Part shown: piece by piece, positions 10,707 through 21,742 of the stretch | Layout: each line of letters starts with the position of its first letter | How positions within the stretch are numbered: position 1 is the first letter of the stretch | NCBI GenBank assembly: GCA_025667525.1 | Contig: CM046877.1 | Location: 263,659,706 to 263,723,705, forward strand | Length of the DNA stretch: 64,000 bases | Direction of reading: 5' to 3' | Source of the DNA: Glebionis coronaria | Taxonomy: Eukaryota; Streptophyta; Magnoliopsida; Asterales; Asteraceae | Position numbers and translations under genes: made by a program | Notes under the pieces: generated by a model | What the model was told of the DNA's origin: nothing | Databases searched by the model: none | The model's input: only the letters and a program-made list of their open reading frames with translations

Positions 10707-12412
10707 TAATACACTGATTTTACTAGGTTGAAAAGTTCGTTTTCTCAGAATCTCTTCGAATTGATCACGGTTAAATGTGTGAGATTAGTTGTTCTTGGTG
10801 GAATAAAAAGGGAATGGTCGTTGTCTAAAACTAATTAAAAATGAAGACTTGAAACAAATAAGAATAAAGTAAAGACGGTAAAAAGAAATGCTGAAAGATA
10901 AAAACTTGACGGGAAATGAATGACGAGAAATTAAAAGCAATAAAGGTAAATAACTCAAACTTAAACTTAAACTAAAAGGAAAGCAAGTAAAAGTGCAAAT
11001 AAAGAAAAAGGCGGGAAAATAAAGCTTAAAAATAAAAACTGAAAAACTCATTCGGAATAAATCCTTCATCCGGAATAAACGTGTTCATCTGGAATAATTG
11101 CTTATCCGGAATAAACAGCTCATCCGGAATAAGGCTTGATCCGGAATAAAAAGGGAAAAAATGATTGATGCGGAATAAAGTCCTTGATCCGGAATTACCA
11201 ACATTCCGAACGAAACATCTTGATCCAGAATAAAAAATATTTCTAACGAAGGGCTTGATCCGGAATAAATAATATTCCGAACGAAGGACCTTGATCCGGA
11301 ATAAATAATATTCCGAACAAAGGACCTTGATCCGGAATAAATAATATTCCGAACGAAGGACCTTGATCCGGAATAAATTATATTCCGAAAGAAGGGCTTG
11401 ATCCGGAATACCTGATTATTCCGAATGAACAACTAAGAAATCAGTTGATCCGGAATAACTAAATATTCCGAATGAAAAGCTAAGAAAGCAGTTGATCCGG
11501 AATATCTGGGCAAGAACAGTAGGCATGAACAGAAGAACAGTAAGATGAAAACAAGGACGAATTTAATCAAATCTAACCAAAACAAACCAAAATATTAATC
11601 CAAAACAACCACAAATGATCTACTAACAATAACCAATCAATCCAAATCATCAAAACTAACAAATAAAGCCAAATCAATCAAAACCCACTTGATCAAAACC
11701 ATAAAAACTCAAGAACATGAACAATGAAGATGAAGAACAAATCAAACAAGAAATGTATAAGGAGATTAACAATTAAAGATGAAGATTAACAACAATAAAA
11801 GGTAAACTTACTTGGTATTAAAAGGAATTTAAAGGTGCAATACATGAAGATTAAGGTGCAAGAAATTAAAATGCAGGGAAATGAAAATGGTGGAAGAGTG
11901 GGTTGTCAAGCCACCAACAACTACAAATGAAAGAGGTCTAACCTATATATAGGGATATTAGGGAGGAGCTTAGGAAGCTTCCTCCCTCTTTCTTCTTTTC
12001 CTTAATTGCAAGCTTAGTCCTTAAGCCTTTTAATCTTCTCAAATCTTGGACTTTAATGACTTTTGGCTCGGGATTTCTTTGAACTCGTCTTGTAATTCTT
12101 CAATAAATTAGACTTGAGTTCTTCGGCTTTAAGTAAACTTCCGTCTTTTGACTTTTCTTCGATAAATCTTCAGAATTGGTCTTGGACTTACGTTCTTTTC
12201 GCACTCTTGATCTTTCGACCTCGTCTTTCATCTTTTTCTTCAATAAAAGCCCGTGAATGCCCGTGTTTTCTCCACTTTTCACCTTTTCGTCCTAAATCAC
12301 AACAAAAACACAAACCACGCATAATTCCGACATAAATGACATAAATACACGTTTTGGCCCGGTTATTATTTTAATTAAGTGGTAAAAAGGATGGGTGTTT
12401 ACACACCTATCA
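10707..12412 (-). repeat. 3' LTR of non-autonomous Gypsy element
   Basis: About 1,706 bp and collinear with 16230-17938. It contains the 36-bp hairpin minisatellite (11060-11506) and a TATA-like CTATATATAGG at 11943-11953. Short reading frames in it, such as a 12-residue repeat over the minisatellite, are not genes. Confidence 0.85.
11060..11506 (-). repeat. Hairpin minisatellite in Gypsy LTR (left copy)
   Basis: A string of degenerate units built on CCGGAATAA / TTATTCCG-type motifs. In the core (about 11256-11400) near-perfect 36-bp units repeat four times. Each contains CGGAATAAATAATATTCCG, an inverted repeat with 7-bp arms and a 5-bp loop. Flanking units have shortened or lost one arm. 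Confidence 0.85.
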
Positions 12413-14440
12413 AATCTCTTACACTTAACCATTGCAATGTCCTCATGCAATGCAATAGTTACAAAGCATGTTTACATTTTTCATCACAATTAATCCACGT
12501 TGGCCTTTAATAAAGAGATAGAAAATTATAAACATTCAAAGTAAAGAAATCAAAAACATACCTTGGGTTTTGAAAATGTTTTGAATGATCATCATTCTCA
12601 AGTTTTCACTTTCTCCAAACCAAGCTTAAAAACGAGATCATTGTTACTATAAGTTAGTAAACTAACACGAACTCATGTGGGCCAATTATTCACTTAGACT
12701 CCCTTATTCCTAGGTGTATCTCTTATATTTTATTGTTGTCTTGAATGATCCCGAGGATGCATTGTTGACTTATTTCGATAGTTATTTAGGCCGAAAATAA
12801 AGTGAACGATTTAATCAATAGTTAGCTAAAGGACAAAATCTTTTAAAACTGCTTCTCGGGACCTCATAAAGTTCATATCTTGGCATAACTCGCTTCGCGA
12901 TTTGAGACCTTTCTCGGACCGATACTTGGCAGCGACTTCATACTTCAAATCTTGAGAGACGTTCATGAAATAATGGCCTTCTCTTCTTAATAGGAATTTC
13001 TTCACTTGAAGTTTTGAGAGATTCATATTTGGACCACGATATCTTCATTTTTCTCCAATCTTTATTTTGGACTTTGATATACAACGATCCGCCTCCTTTT
13101 TGGATTTGGCTTTATTTATCCTCATACCTTGTTAGGGCCTTTTTGGATAGACTTCTCCATGACTTTTGGGGAGTTTTTGCTTTTCGCCGTGTGTCTCGAT
13201 CCTTCATATTGATTTTTGATAATTGATTCTTCACATCACTTGGGATCTTTAGCAACAAAATATAGCCCTCATGTCTTGTTAGGACCTTTTTAGACTCGCC
13301 AATCTTCGCATCCCGCTTCAATAAGTTATGCCTTGGCTATGAACTCTAATCCATACCGAGCAAATTTTAAACGATCTTGGGCTAGAAGCTAAGTAAATTT
13401 TCAAATCGTACAACCTTATTTATTGCAGATAAATTTATTAGCAAGCGATGGGAGAATAGGCTTATAATTAACTCACATAAATTCACCAAAGAATACCAAA
13501 CTTATAATTGGCTCTATCATCTCCCGTTCTCCACAGTTTAAAATCTCAAAGAATGAGACTCGTGGATACTTAGCCTATTAAATCAAAGTTTTGGGTTTTT
13601 GAGTCGCCTATAGGATCTTGCAAATTCTTAGACTCTTTCAAGTTTAGAAATCGTATTTTAAAGTTCCCTTGATAAACGACTCTCTAGGATCAATTATATG
13701 AACTTGCGAAAATTTCTTGTTCTTAACCCGTGAGAGTTAAGACTTTCGTGTTTTATAGTTCCCTATATAAAAGCCTAGCAAGACTTGACTTAAACACATT
13801 AAAGATACTAGCTAGAGTAAACTTAGATAAGTAAACTCGGGTTGAGTCAAAAGATTCACAACTTTTGAAAATTAAAACCACTTTATTCAAAATTTATTCT
13901 AATAAGGAAAGAAAATAACTATACAAAGGTAAAAACAACTATACAACTAGGCCAAAATAGATTAAAATTTTTGAAAAATGTCGAAAAATCAAATTTTCCG
14001 GTTAAAATGAGGACAAATACAAGGAAAAGGCCACTTAACTTCGATAGAAGTCCCCCCTACACTTAATATAAACATTGTCCTCAATGTTTAAGCATGTGGG
14101 AGTAAACTCCCCTACACTTAGGACATTGTGCACTTTGTTTAAATCTCGCTAAGAAAGAGACAACTAAAGAGATTCCTATTTTAATATTGAGAAAATATAA
14201 AATAGTGAATCGAAAAGAGTTGAGGATAGAACCGGGAAGAAGGGAGCACGGAATCATGGTTCGTCAAAATTCATCAAGAGTGTGTCTTTGAAGCTCTAAT
14301 CCCTGCACATGATAAGAAAGAAAACAAGAAACACCACGGGGCTCCCCCCTACACTTATGGTAAAGATAGATAGATAATTGGGTTGCCTCCCAAAAAGCGC
14401 TTGTTTATATTAACCGAGTTACGAGCCTGACTCGTCCCCG
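12413..14440 (-). other. Non-coding 3' part of non-autonomous Gypsy element
   Basis: I can read no coding sequence here on either strand. On the minus strand, sites resembling the polypurine tract and its upstream GGACATTG block occur at 12413-12445 (next to the LTR, with decayed purines), 14051-14086, 14107-14128 and 14342-14357. The motif GGGAGGCAACCC lies at 14378-14400 (minus strand), just downstream of the ORF. In related Athila/Tat elements a similar motif follows the coding part. Confidence 0.6.
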
Positions 14441-14442
14441 AA

Positions 14443-16042
14443 TTAAATGGTCCATGGGGAAGCCTCGAATGTAATACCGGGATCAAAGACCTTGTCCTCG
14501 TTCCCGGTTGACATCAACAAAGGAGAGGCAGGGGGATAAGTCTTGAAAGGGAGAAAGGTCCACGGGAGGTGGGGTGGGTAAAGTAAGCACATTCTCCTCC
14601 CCCAAAGACAATGGATGCTGAGCAAGCGGCAAAGCCGTATTGTTATCAATCATAGCATAATCAATGTCACCTCCCGGGTCAAATCACTCATCCTCCGTGA
14701 GGGTCTCTAACGGAGTGGATGAAAGGTGCTCGGGAGGGGGACTTGGGACAATACCTTCCTGCAGCAAATTATCAAAAAGAATGTCCCCCTCCGTGTCATA
14801 ATCATCAATACCTAGAGGGATGGAGTGGATATCGATTTCTTCCAACATTGGGTCATTATCTTCAAAGGGAGGAATAGATGGAGGTAAAGACTCGGAAAGA
14901 GAAGGAGAAGTCAACTCTTCGATTTGAGCAATAAGAAGGTGCACTTTACGTAATCTATCGCGAAGAAGCACGTCTTCCACCTCATCCACAAGATCAAGTT
15001 AATCGGTGAACTTCTCGTAAGCCGGAGAGAATAAATCGTCATCACCCACATCTCTCGGTGGAGATTGAGAAATTTCAAAAGTGAAATTCTCATAGCAGAG
15101 AGAAGACTCGTCATCACTAGGATCGACCTCTTCCGTAAGAGCAATGTCGTCCTGAAGCTCCATAGCAGGTAAGTCACAAACCTCATCATCCAATACTTTG
15201 TCGAGACCAACATCACTAAGCTCATTCAACGAATTAAGATCCTTAGACGCAGTAGGAACATCGAGAGTAGGAGCAGCAACTTCAGAAGATGTGTTGAAAG
15301 TGCATACAGCATCGTCGTCATCATCATCATAAAAGTATTGACGCACAAGGGGAGGGGTAGAATCGCTAAGATTAGATACTTGCTCTTGTTGTAGTCGCTT
15401 TTCCTCCGCCCATGCTTCTTTAAACTGAACAAAGGCTTCTTGAATTTCCAAAATAATGGCGTGCCTTTCTTCATTCAGAGTAGTGAGTTGTTGATCAATA
15501 CGAATTCCCTAAGAGGATTGATGATTGAGGGTGTGATGTGGGGGCTCATAGTTATGAAAACCAGAATTATAGCACGGATGTGGCTCATAGTCAGTCATCG
15601 GTTGAGAAGAATTATAACACGGATTTGGTTCATAATAATCCATCGGTGAAGAAAATTGAGGACACGGATCTGGCTCATAATAATTCATTGGTTGAAAATA
15701 AGAGGTATCGTGAGGGCCCCCACAATTTTGGCAACATGGGTATGGAGAAAAATTGGGTGCGTCTTGTGGATAGCTATTATCATTGTCATAATTGTACCCC
15801 GGTTCTTTCTCGTGACCATACGGGTATCGAACCGGGCACGAAACATGCCAATGAGAATCGCTTCCACAATAGATGCACGGGGAAACAGGAGGTGGATTCA
15901 AAAAGGACGAATTAGTCGAGTTGCACAAGGGACAAAATACGAATTGTGTGTTGTCGATATCGTTTCCGCACCGCTCACAAGAGTCGTCTCCCACACCCGA
16001 CGCAATGGACATAAAAATCCATAAAGAAAGATAGAGAAGCAA
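14443..16042 (-). pseudogene. Cys-rich acidic ORF of non-autonomous Gypsy element, broken
   Basis: One minus-strand frame runs from Met at 16042 to 14684, interrupted by TAG at 15509-15511 and TAA at 14999-15001, and then TGA at 14684-14686. After a frameshift near 14550-14570 it continues to a stop at 14443. The N-terminal third has Cys pairs (CERCGN, CPLCNS, CIYCGSDSHWHVSC, CQNCGGPHD), reminiscent of zinc-knuckle pieces. These are followed by about four degenerate repeats of the form PMxYYEPxPC. The rest is acidic, with a DDDDDD run, a GIDDYDTEGDILF block, FDPGGDI, and a C-terminal STGNEDKVFDPGI block. I recall similar blocks in predicted Asteraceae Athila/Tat-like elements near gag. The function is unknown and no pol domain is present. 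Confidence 0.65.
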
Positions 16043-16208
16043 GAAGAATATTTTTGGTGCAAAACTTTGAAAAAGAAATGCTTTTTAAGATTTTTCAAAT
16101 GTTTTTGGATTTTTTTGAAAATTTTAGACACGAAAAATAACGTTCACAAGTGAACGGATCCCAAAAGCCAACGCGTCTCTCACAAAAAACCCTTAATCTT
16201 TACAAAAA

Positions 16209-16226
16209 GAGCCGGCAGCGGCGCCA
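16209..16226 (-). other. Primer binding site of non-autonomous Gypsy element
   Basis: On the minus strand TGGCGCCGCTGCCGGCTC starts three bases after the end of the 5' LTR. It closely matches the usual tRNA-Asp-type primer site of Athila/Tat elements, with a few changes in the 3' half. Confidence 0.8.
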
Positions 16227-16229
16227 TTT

Positions 16230-17938
16230 TAATACACTGATTTTACTAGGTTGAAAAGTTCGTTTTCTCGGAATCTCTTCGAATTGATCACGGTTAAATG
16301 TGTGAGATTAGTTGTTCTTGGTGGAATAAAAAGGGAATGGTCGTTGTCTAAAACTAATTAAAAATAAAGACTTGAAACAAATAAGAATAAAGTAAAGACA
16401 GTAAAAAGAAATGCTGAAAGATAAAAACTTGACGGGAAATAAATGATGAGAAATTAAAAGCAATAAAGGTAAATAACTCAAACTTAAACTTAAACTAAAA
16501 GGAAAGCAAGTAAAAGTGCAAATAAAGAAAAAGGCGGGAAAAATAAAACTTAAAAATAAAAACTGAAAAACTCATTCGGAATAAATCCTTCATCCGGAAT
16601 AAACGTGTTCATCCGGAATAATTGCTTATCTGGAATAAACAACTCATCCGGAATAAGGCTAGATCCGGAATAAAAAGGAAAAAAATGATTGATGCGGAAT
16701 AAAGTCCTTGATCCGGAATAACCAACATTCCGAACGAAACATCTTGATCCGGAATAAATAATATTCCGAACGAAGGGCTTGATCCGGAATAAATAATATT
16801 CCGAACGAAGGACCTTGATCCAAAATAAATAATATTCCGAACGAAGGACCTTGATCCGGAATAAATAATATTCCGAACGAAGGACCTTGATCCGGAATAA
16901 ATTATATTCCGAACGAAGGGCTTGATCCGGAATACCTGATTATTCCGAATGAACAACTAAGAAATCAGTTGATCCGGAATAACTAAATATTCTGAATGAA
17001 AAGCAAAGAAAGCAGTTGATCCGGAATATCTGGGCAAGAACAGTAGGCATGAACAGAAGAACAGTAAGATGAAAACAAGGACGAATTTAATCAAATCTAA
17101 CCAAAACAAACCAAAAGATTAATCCAAAACAACCACAAATGATCTACTAACAATAACCAATCAATCCAAATCATCAAAACTAACAAATTAAGCCAAATCA
17201 ATCAAAACCCACTTGATCAAAACCATAAAAACTCAAGAACATGAACAATGAAGATGAAGAACAAATCAAACAAGAAAGGTAGAAGGAGATTAACAATTAA
17301 AGATGAAGATCAACAACAATCAAAGGTAAACTTACTTGGAATTAAAAGGAATTTAAAGGTGCAATACATAAAGATTAAGGTGCAAGAGATTAAAATGCAG
17401 GGAAATGAAAATGGTGGAAGAGTGGGTTGTCAAGCCACCAACAACTACAAATGAAAGAGGTCTAATCTATATATAGGGATATTAGGGAGGATCTTAGGAA
17501 GCTTCCTCCCCCTTTCTTCTTTTCCTTAATTGCAAGCTTAGTCCTTAAGCCTTTTAATCTTCTCAAATCTTGGACTTTAATGACTTTTGGCTCGGGATTT
17601 CTTTGAACTCGTCTTGTAATTCTTCAATAAATTAGACTTGAGTTCTTCGGCTTTAAGTAAACTTCCGTCTTTTGACTTTTTCTTCGATAAATCTTCAGAA
17701 TTGGTCTTGGACTTCCGTTCTTTTCGCACTCTTGATCTTTCGACCTCGTCTTTCATCTTTTTCTTCAATAAAAGCCCTTGAATGCCTGTGTTTTCTCCAC
17801 TTTTCACCTTTTCGTCCTAAATCAGAACAAAAACATAAACCACGCATAATTCCGACATAAATGACATAAAATACACGTTTTGGCCCGGTTATTATTGTAA
17901 TTAAGTGGTAAAAAGGATGGGTGTTTACACACCTATCA
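16230..17938 (-). repeat. 5' LTR of non-autonomous Gypsy element
   Basis: About 1,709 bp. On the minus strand it starts TGATAGGTGTG and ends GTGTATTA. It has the same TATA-like site (17466-17476) and minisatellite (16574-17029) as the left LTR. Confidence 0.85.
16574..17029 (-). repeat. Hairpin minisatellite in Gypsy LTR (right copy)
   Basis: The same structure as at 11060-11506, with about five near-perfect 36-bp units in the core (about 16747-16922). One unit reads CAAAATAAATAATATTCCG, breaking its left arm, and the left copy has a different broken unit near 11221. The two LTR copies are therefore drifting independently. Confidence 0.8.
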
Positions 17939-18160
17939 GTAGCCGTTAGAATGGCTTCCCCCCACATGTCCCGGCTCAAACCAGAACTTAACAACATGGC
18001 ATTAACCATCTCTTTCAAGGTACGGTTCTTTCTTTCGGCAATACCGTTTTGCTGAGGTGAATAAGGAGCAGTAAACTCATGTCTAATTCCATTTTTCACA
18101 CATAGATCAGCAAAAGGAGACACATATTCACCTCCTCTATCACTTCGTACAACCTTGATT
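17939..18160 (-). pseudogene. Copia unit B, middle segment (integrase core)
   Basis: A 222-bp island of Copia pol between two insertions. On the minus strand it encodes [30 protein letters not shown] and [14 protein letters not shown], covering the second Asp and the Glu region of the integrase active site. It starts with the GTAGC duplication (17939-17943) of the Gypsy element and ends with the TGATT duplication (18156-18160) of the chromovirus. Confidence 0.85.
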
Positions 18161-18665
18161 TGTGACAATCCATCAATTTACGATTGATATTTTATTCTCA
18201 AATATTATTTGAAAATATTATTTTAATGTTACAATATGAACTCACTTATTTTTGGGAAGAAATTTGGATTTACATCTTGGAGTAGCATCGACTACGTCTA
18301 AACCGGAGGATTCAACGTTACGTGCTTACGTTTATATACACCGTCTTTGGTGACAGTCCGACATTTCAGAAAATAAATTTATCCGTGAATATTATTTTGG
18401 AGTTTTAAATTTGTGTTAGTTCATAAACTCACAAATTTACGAGAAGAGATTAGGACTTACGATTTTATTTTAACGTCCTTTACGACTAAACCGGAAACCT
18501 TAGGATTACGTATTTACGTTTTCGAACTCCGTTTTTGATGAAACAATTTTTATTGGATTCGTTTTGTGACGTTGATTCATAATTTATAAAAACGTTTTTC
18601 GTAAAACGACCCGAGGGCACGCAAATCGAGGAAACTAGAATCGAGAAATACCCGTAAACTAGTGA

Positions 18666-18691
18666 GATGGGACAAAACACATTGTCCCATC
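18666..18691. other. Perfect hairpin in chromovirus LTR
   Basis: GATGGGACAA, six bases, then TTGTCCCATC form a perfect 10-bp inverted repeat. It is repeated in the 3' LTR at 27792-27817. The relative at 35622 has a weaker version near 35939-35964 (GATGGGACAA with TTGCCCCACC). Confidence 0.7.
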
Positions 18692-20458
18692 CCACTAGCT
18701 TACATGGGACGGCACAATATGTACAACACACCACCTTTGGCTTACTAGTTAGACACTTGTCTACTAAGCTTAAAATTTAAGCTTCCACTACACAAAACTA
18801 GCTAACAACCTTCACAAAACCACTAGCAACTTCATTCCAACTTTCCCTTACATGCAAACTTCACCATTTCTCTCATCACTCCCATTTTATGCCGTCCCAT
18901 ATTCACCTTCAAACACCCCATTCATATAATTTTTAACCACAAACATATGTTATAATTAACATATGCTAATCTCCATTCAAAAAGATGAAGATTGGTGCAA
19001 GTTATAACATCCAAGGAGGAGTATTCATGGTGTCTTGGGGCTGATTTTCCACAAGGAGTTCATGGAGCATGGTGGTCTTGAAGATGGTCATGGATATCCA
19101 CAAGTTTCTCCATCAAAAATCTATGTTTTGATCAACCTACATCATCATGGTGGTATAAAGATTGTCCTCCTCATCTTCTTGTTATTTTGATTATGTAAAC
19201 ATGTATTTTATTTCCTATTGTATATATTTATGATGATTATATGATGATAAAAATGTTATGTGGGGATTTGTTGTTGATAAACATGATTAAAAAGGTGAAA
19301 AACCATAAGAAACAAGGTTAAAATCTTGGTTAAATTTGATGGCTGTATAAAACAGTAAAGAACCATATGGTAAACTGATAAAATGATGAAGTAAAATGGA
19401 TTTACAGTAAGCTAAATGTCTTGTACACATGTGAGAGTTGGCCATGCAATGGAATCTAAATAATGAGTGAGATATGATCAAAACAAGTTTAGGGTATAAA
19501 TCTGAGGTTACTGTTTTGGACGATTTTTAGAAAATATTTAGAAGATGATTCAACAGTAGCTATAGGAGAGGTAAATGTAGCACATATCATGTAGTTTATG
19601 TGATAAAAATTTGAGCTTCTATCTCCATATAGAACTCAAGATATGGCAGTTTTGGTGAAAGTGAAAATAAAAATCAGATTTTTGGAAATTAAAGAATAAT
19701 ACTATTATATAAGCACTCAAAGTTAATAGTATAAAATATAAATGAGAACCCACTAACTAATAAAACTTATTTATATAAATATATAAAAGTTTAATTAAAT
19801 AGATAAATTATATAAATGGTGGTGAAATAATGTTTATAAGTAATAAAAACTATAAACTTGATTTTTACGACTTTTTCGGCTATCGCCGTAAAATTAACGT
19901 TTTTCGCCTAATAAAACTTAGACGACCAAACCCGTCTAATGTAAAGTTTATAAAAGTCATATACTGATATATAAGTATCAAATACAAGTAAAAACCGATA
20001 AAAACCCGAACTATAAGAAATACGGACGTTAACGGACTAAATTAACGTTATTGACTAATAATACAACAAAAATGGACTAAAACACTTATAAACTTATTAT
20101 TGGGCTTAACCCATTTTAGGCCCAACTTGTAAAGTGTAGATACTGATAATATAATTATAACAAGGATTAATACAAGTTAAGAACTTATAATAGGCTTATT
20201 GAACCTAAAACACGTAAATAGGTAAAACGAGTAAAACTAGTATAAAAGTTATCGACACATAACACAAAAATGAGTAAACGAGAATATGTAAACCCACTTG
20301 ATCATCATATATATATAATCATCATATGTATACATAATTTTTATTTTTATAAAGTCATTGGACAAACGTCTAAGACCGAGTATTATTTGTCTAGGTTTCC
20401 GTGATTGAAGCACGTACCGTACGTCCGAATTGCCGATAACCCGCCTTCCCACATCAAC

Positions 20459-21464
20459 GTGAGTTCATAGCCTCGCACTCTTTTAAATGTTTTTATAAAT
20501 GTTTTATAAACCCGCGAGGGATATAACATGTTAGTTTTTTATAAAATAGGACACCATTTGTCCCGATTGTTTGTTTATTGATTTTGGACCCGAATGATTT
20601 AATGACCCGATTGTATGACCCGATAAATGATTAATGGACCCGATAGATGAAATAAAATGGATTATTAAAGTTAGGTTATGTCACTAAAAGTCCCATTAGC
20701 ATGAATTGTGAACTATCGGGAGTTGGTAGACGCTTATGCGTTTAATAGTACTATTTGGGGACGATCAACCCAGTTCGCGCCTTGACGGTTGATCCCCGTC
20801 GTGCCACATTGATTGGTAAGCGAATTTATGTATGAGAAGATTTCCATAGCGTGACCTTTGTGACGACACGCTACTTTAGATGGGCAAAATTGGTATCGGG
20901 TTAGCTACCCGTTGTTGGTTTAAGTAAGGTAACAATGTCATGCGGCTTATAATAATCCAAAACTAACGAAATAATACTAGACGCTCAGAATTACGATGTA
21001 TTGCCTGACTAGCAATACTGGGTCATACTATTGATATTATGTTTGTGTTTTGGTTTTCTTAACCATACTCATATAACGGTTTTCATTTGATTTTATACAA
21101 CGTCATAAGACGTATTGTATGACGTTTTTACGACATTGGCTGGTATAATGATTTTTAAGGCTTTTTATAACCATATTCATATAATGGTTTTATTTAATCT
21201 ATACAACGTTGCAAAAACGTATTGTATGGTGTTTTTAACGACGATGATTCGTATAACGATTTTTAAGGCAAATGCCTATATTACGATTTTCGATAAGGAT
21301 TTGTATAAAATGACTTTGGCTATTTTATGGCCTATTAAAATGATTTGTACAAAATGATTTTCAGTAATAATTTTATACTGATACTATATTGATGGAATTT
21401 ATTAAACTCTATGAATTCACTCGGCGTTATCGCTGACCTTTTCTTTTAACATGTTTTATCTCAG
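20459..21464 (+). other. Candidate LTR leader intron (decayed chromovirus, 5' LTR)
   Basis: The donor CAAC|GTGAGT is at 20459. A CTGAC branch-like site lies near 21433, followed by a T-rich stretch and TTTTATCTCAG ending at 21464, for a span of 1,006 bp. The 3' LTR has the same pair at 29585 and 30589. The sites match those in two other chromovirus subfamilies of the window. This is prediction only, without transcript evidence. Confidence 0.5.
21061..21269 (+). repeat. Two-copy tandem repeat in chromovirus LTR
   Basis: Two diverged copies of about 108 bp, each beginning AACCATAYTCATATAAYGG and ending ATTTTTAAGGC, lie at 21061-21161 and 21169-21269. Both copies are also present in the 3' LTR (about 30187-30395). 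Confidence 0.6.
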
Positions 21465-21724
21465 GTACTTGAAGGTAATTCTCGGGAAGACGACAAGAAT
21501 TCATGGCCCGCATTTAAACAATATTTTCCATTCAAATATTTTGTAAAACTTTATATGAAATGTAATGACTTGGGACCGATGTAACTTTGATATTTATGAA
21601 TGGAAATGATTTATTATTAAACGACGCGATTTTTAAGCGTTGTCTATGATGTGAGTAATGTGCTATCCCGTAACACCAACGAGTCTTCCGCTGTATTTAG
21701 TTGTACAAATTTGGGGGTGTTACA

Positions 21725-21742
21725 GTTTGGTACAAGAGATCT
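21725..21742 (+). other. Decayed primer binding site
   Basis: GTTTGGTACAAGAGATCT follows the 5' LTR. The intact relative reads GTTTGGTATCAGAGCTCT at the same place (tRNA-iMet type). Several substitutions have damaged the match, an odd state for an element that moved recently. Confidence 0.6.

Larger units (their letters stand above)
10707..17938 (-). mobile_element. Non-autonomous Gypsy (Athila/Tat-like) element
   Basis: A 7.2 kb element inserted in the integrase region of Copia unit B. It has two LTRs of about 1.7 kb (TGATAGG...GTGTATTA on the minus strand) and a primer site matching the tRNA-Asp type. One broken Cys-rich, acidic ORF lies next to it. There is a roughly 2 kb non-coding 3' part with the motif GGGAGGCAACCC and several polypurine-like tracts. 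No protease, RT, RNase H or integrase can be read on either strand, so it must have moved with enzymes supplied by another element. The primer-site class and the GGGAGGCAACCC motif are features I know from Athila/Tat-group plant Gypsy elements. LTR pair divergence looks low (about 2% by eye). Confidence 0.85.
18161..21724 (+). repeat. 5' LTR of decayed chromovirus
   Basis: 3,564 bp. It contains a perfect 10-bp-stem hairpin (18666-18691), a two-copy tandem repeat of about 108 bp (21061-21269), and a candidate intron (GTGAGT at 20459, TCTCAG ending at 21464). Short frames here recur identically in the 3' LTR because the LTRs are copies, not because they code. Confidence 0.85.

Noticed and set aside
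11085..11432. 115-residue frame with a 12-residue repeat (also at 16609-16956)
   Set aside because: It is the translation of the 36-bp LTR minisatellite. The period is a multiple of three, so the frame stays open by chance.
11060..11506. CRISPR-like array of repeats
   Set aside because: The units are contiguous and palindromic without unique spacers, inside a plant LTR.
14443..15915. Plus-strand frames at 15440-16024
   Set aside because: They are antisense to the Cys-rich ORF. The opposite strand carries the repeat motifs and the better coding pattern.
18486..18734. 82-residue minus-strand frame present in several LTRs (27612, 35760, 44962)
   Set aside because: It is shared because the LTRs are homologous. 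It is antisense to the element, overlaps the hairpin, and has no recognisable domain.
21115..21357. 80-residue frame repeated identically at 30240-30482
   Set aside because: It lies within the LTR tandem repeat, and identity only reflects LTR copying. There is no codon bias or known motif.
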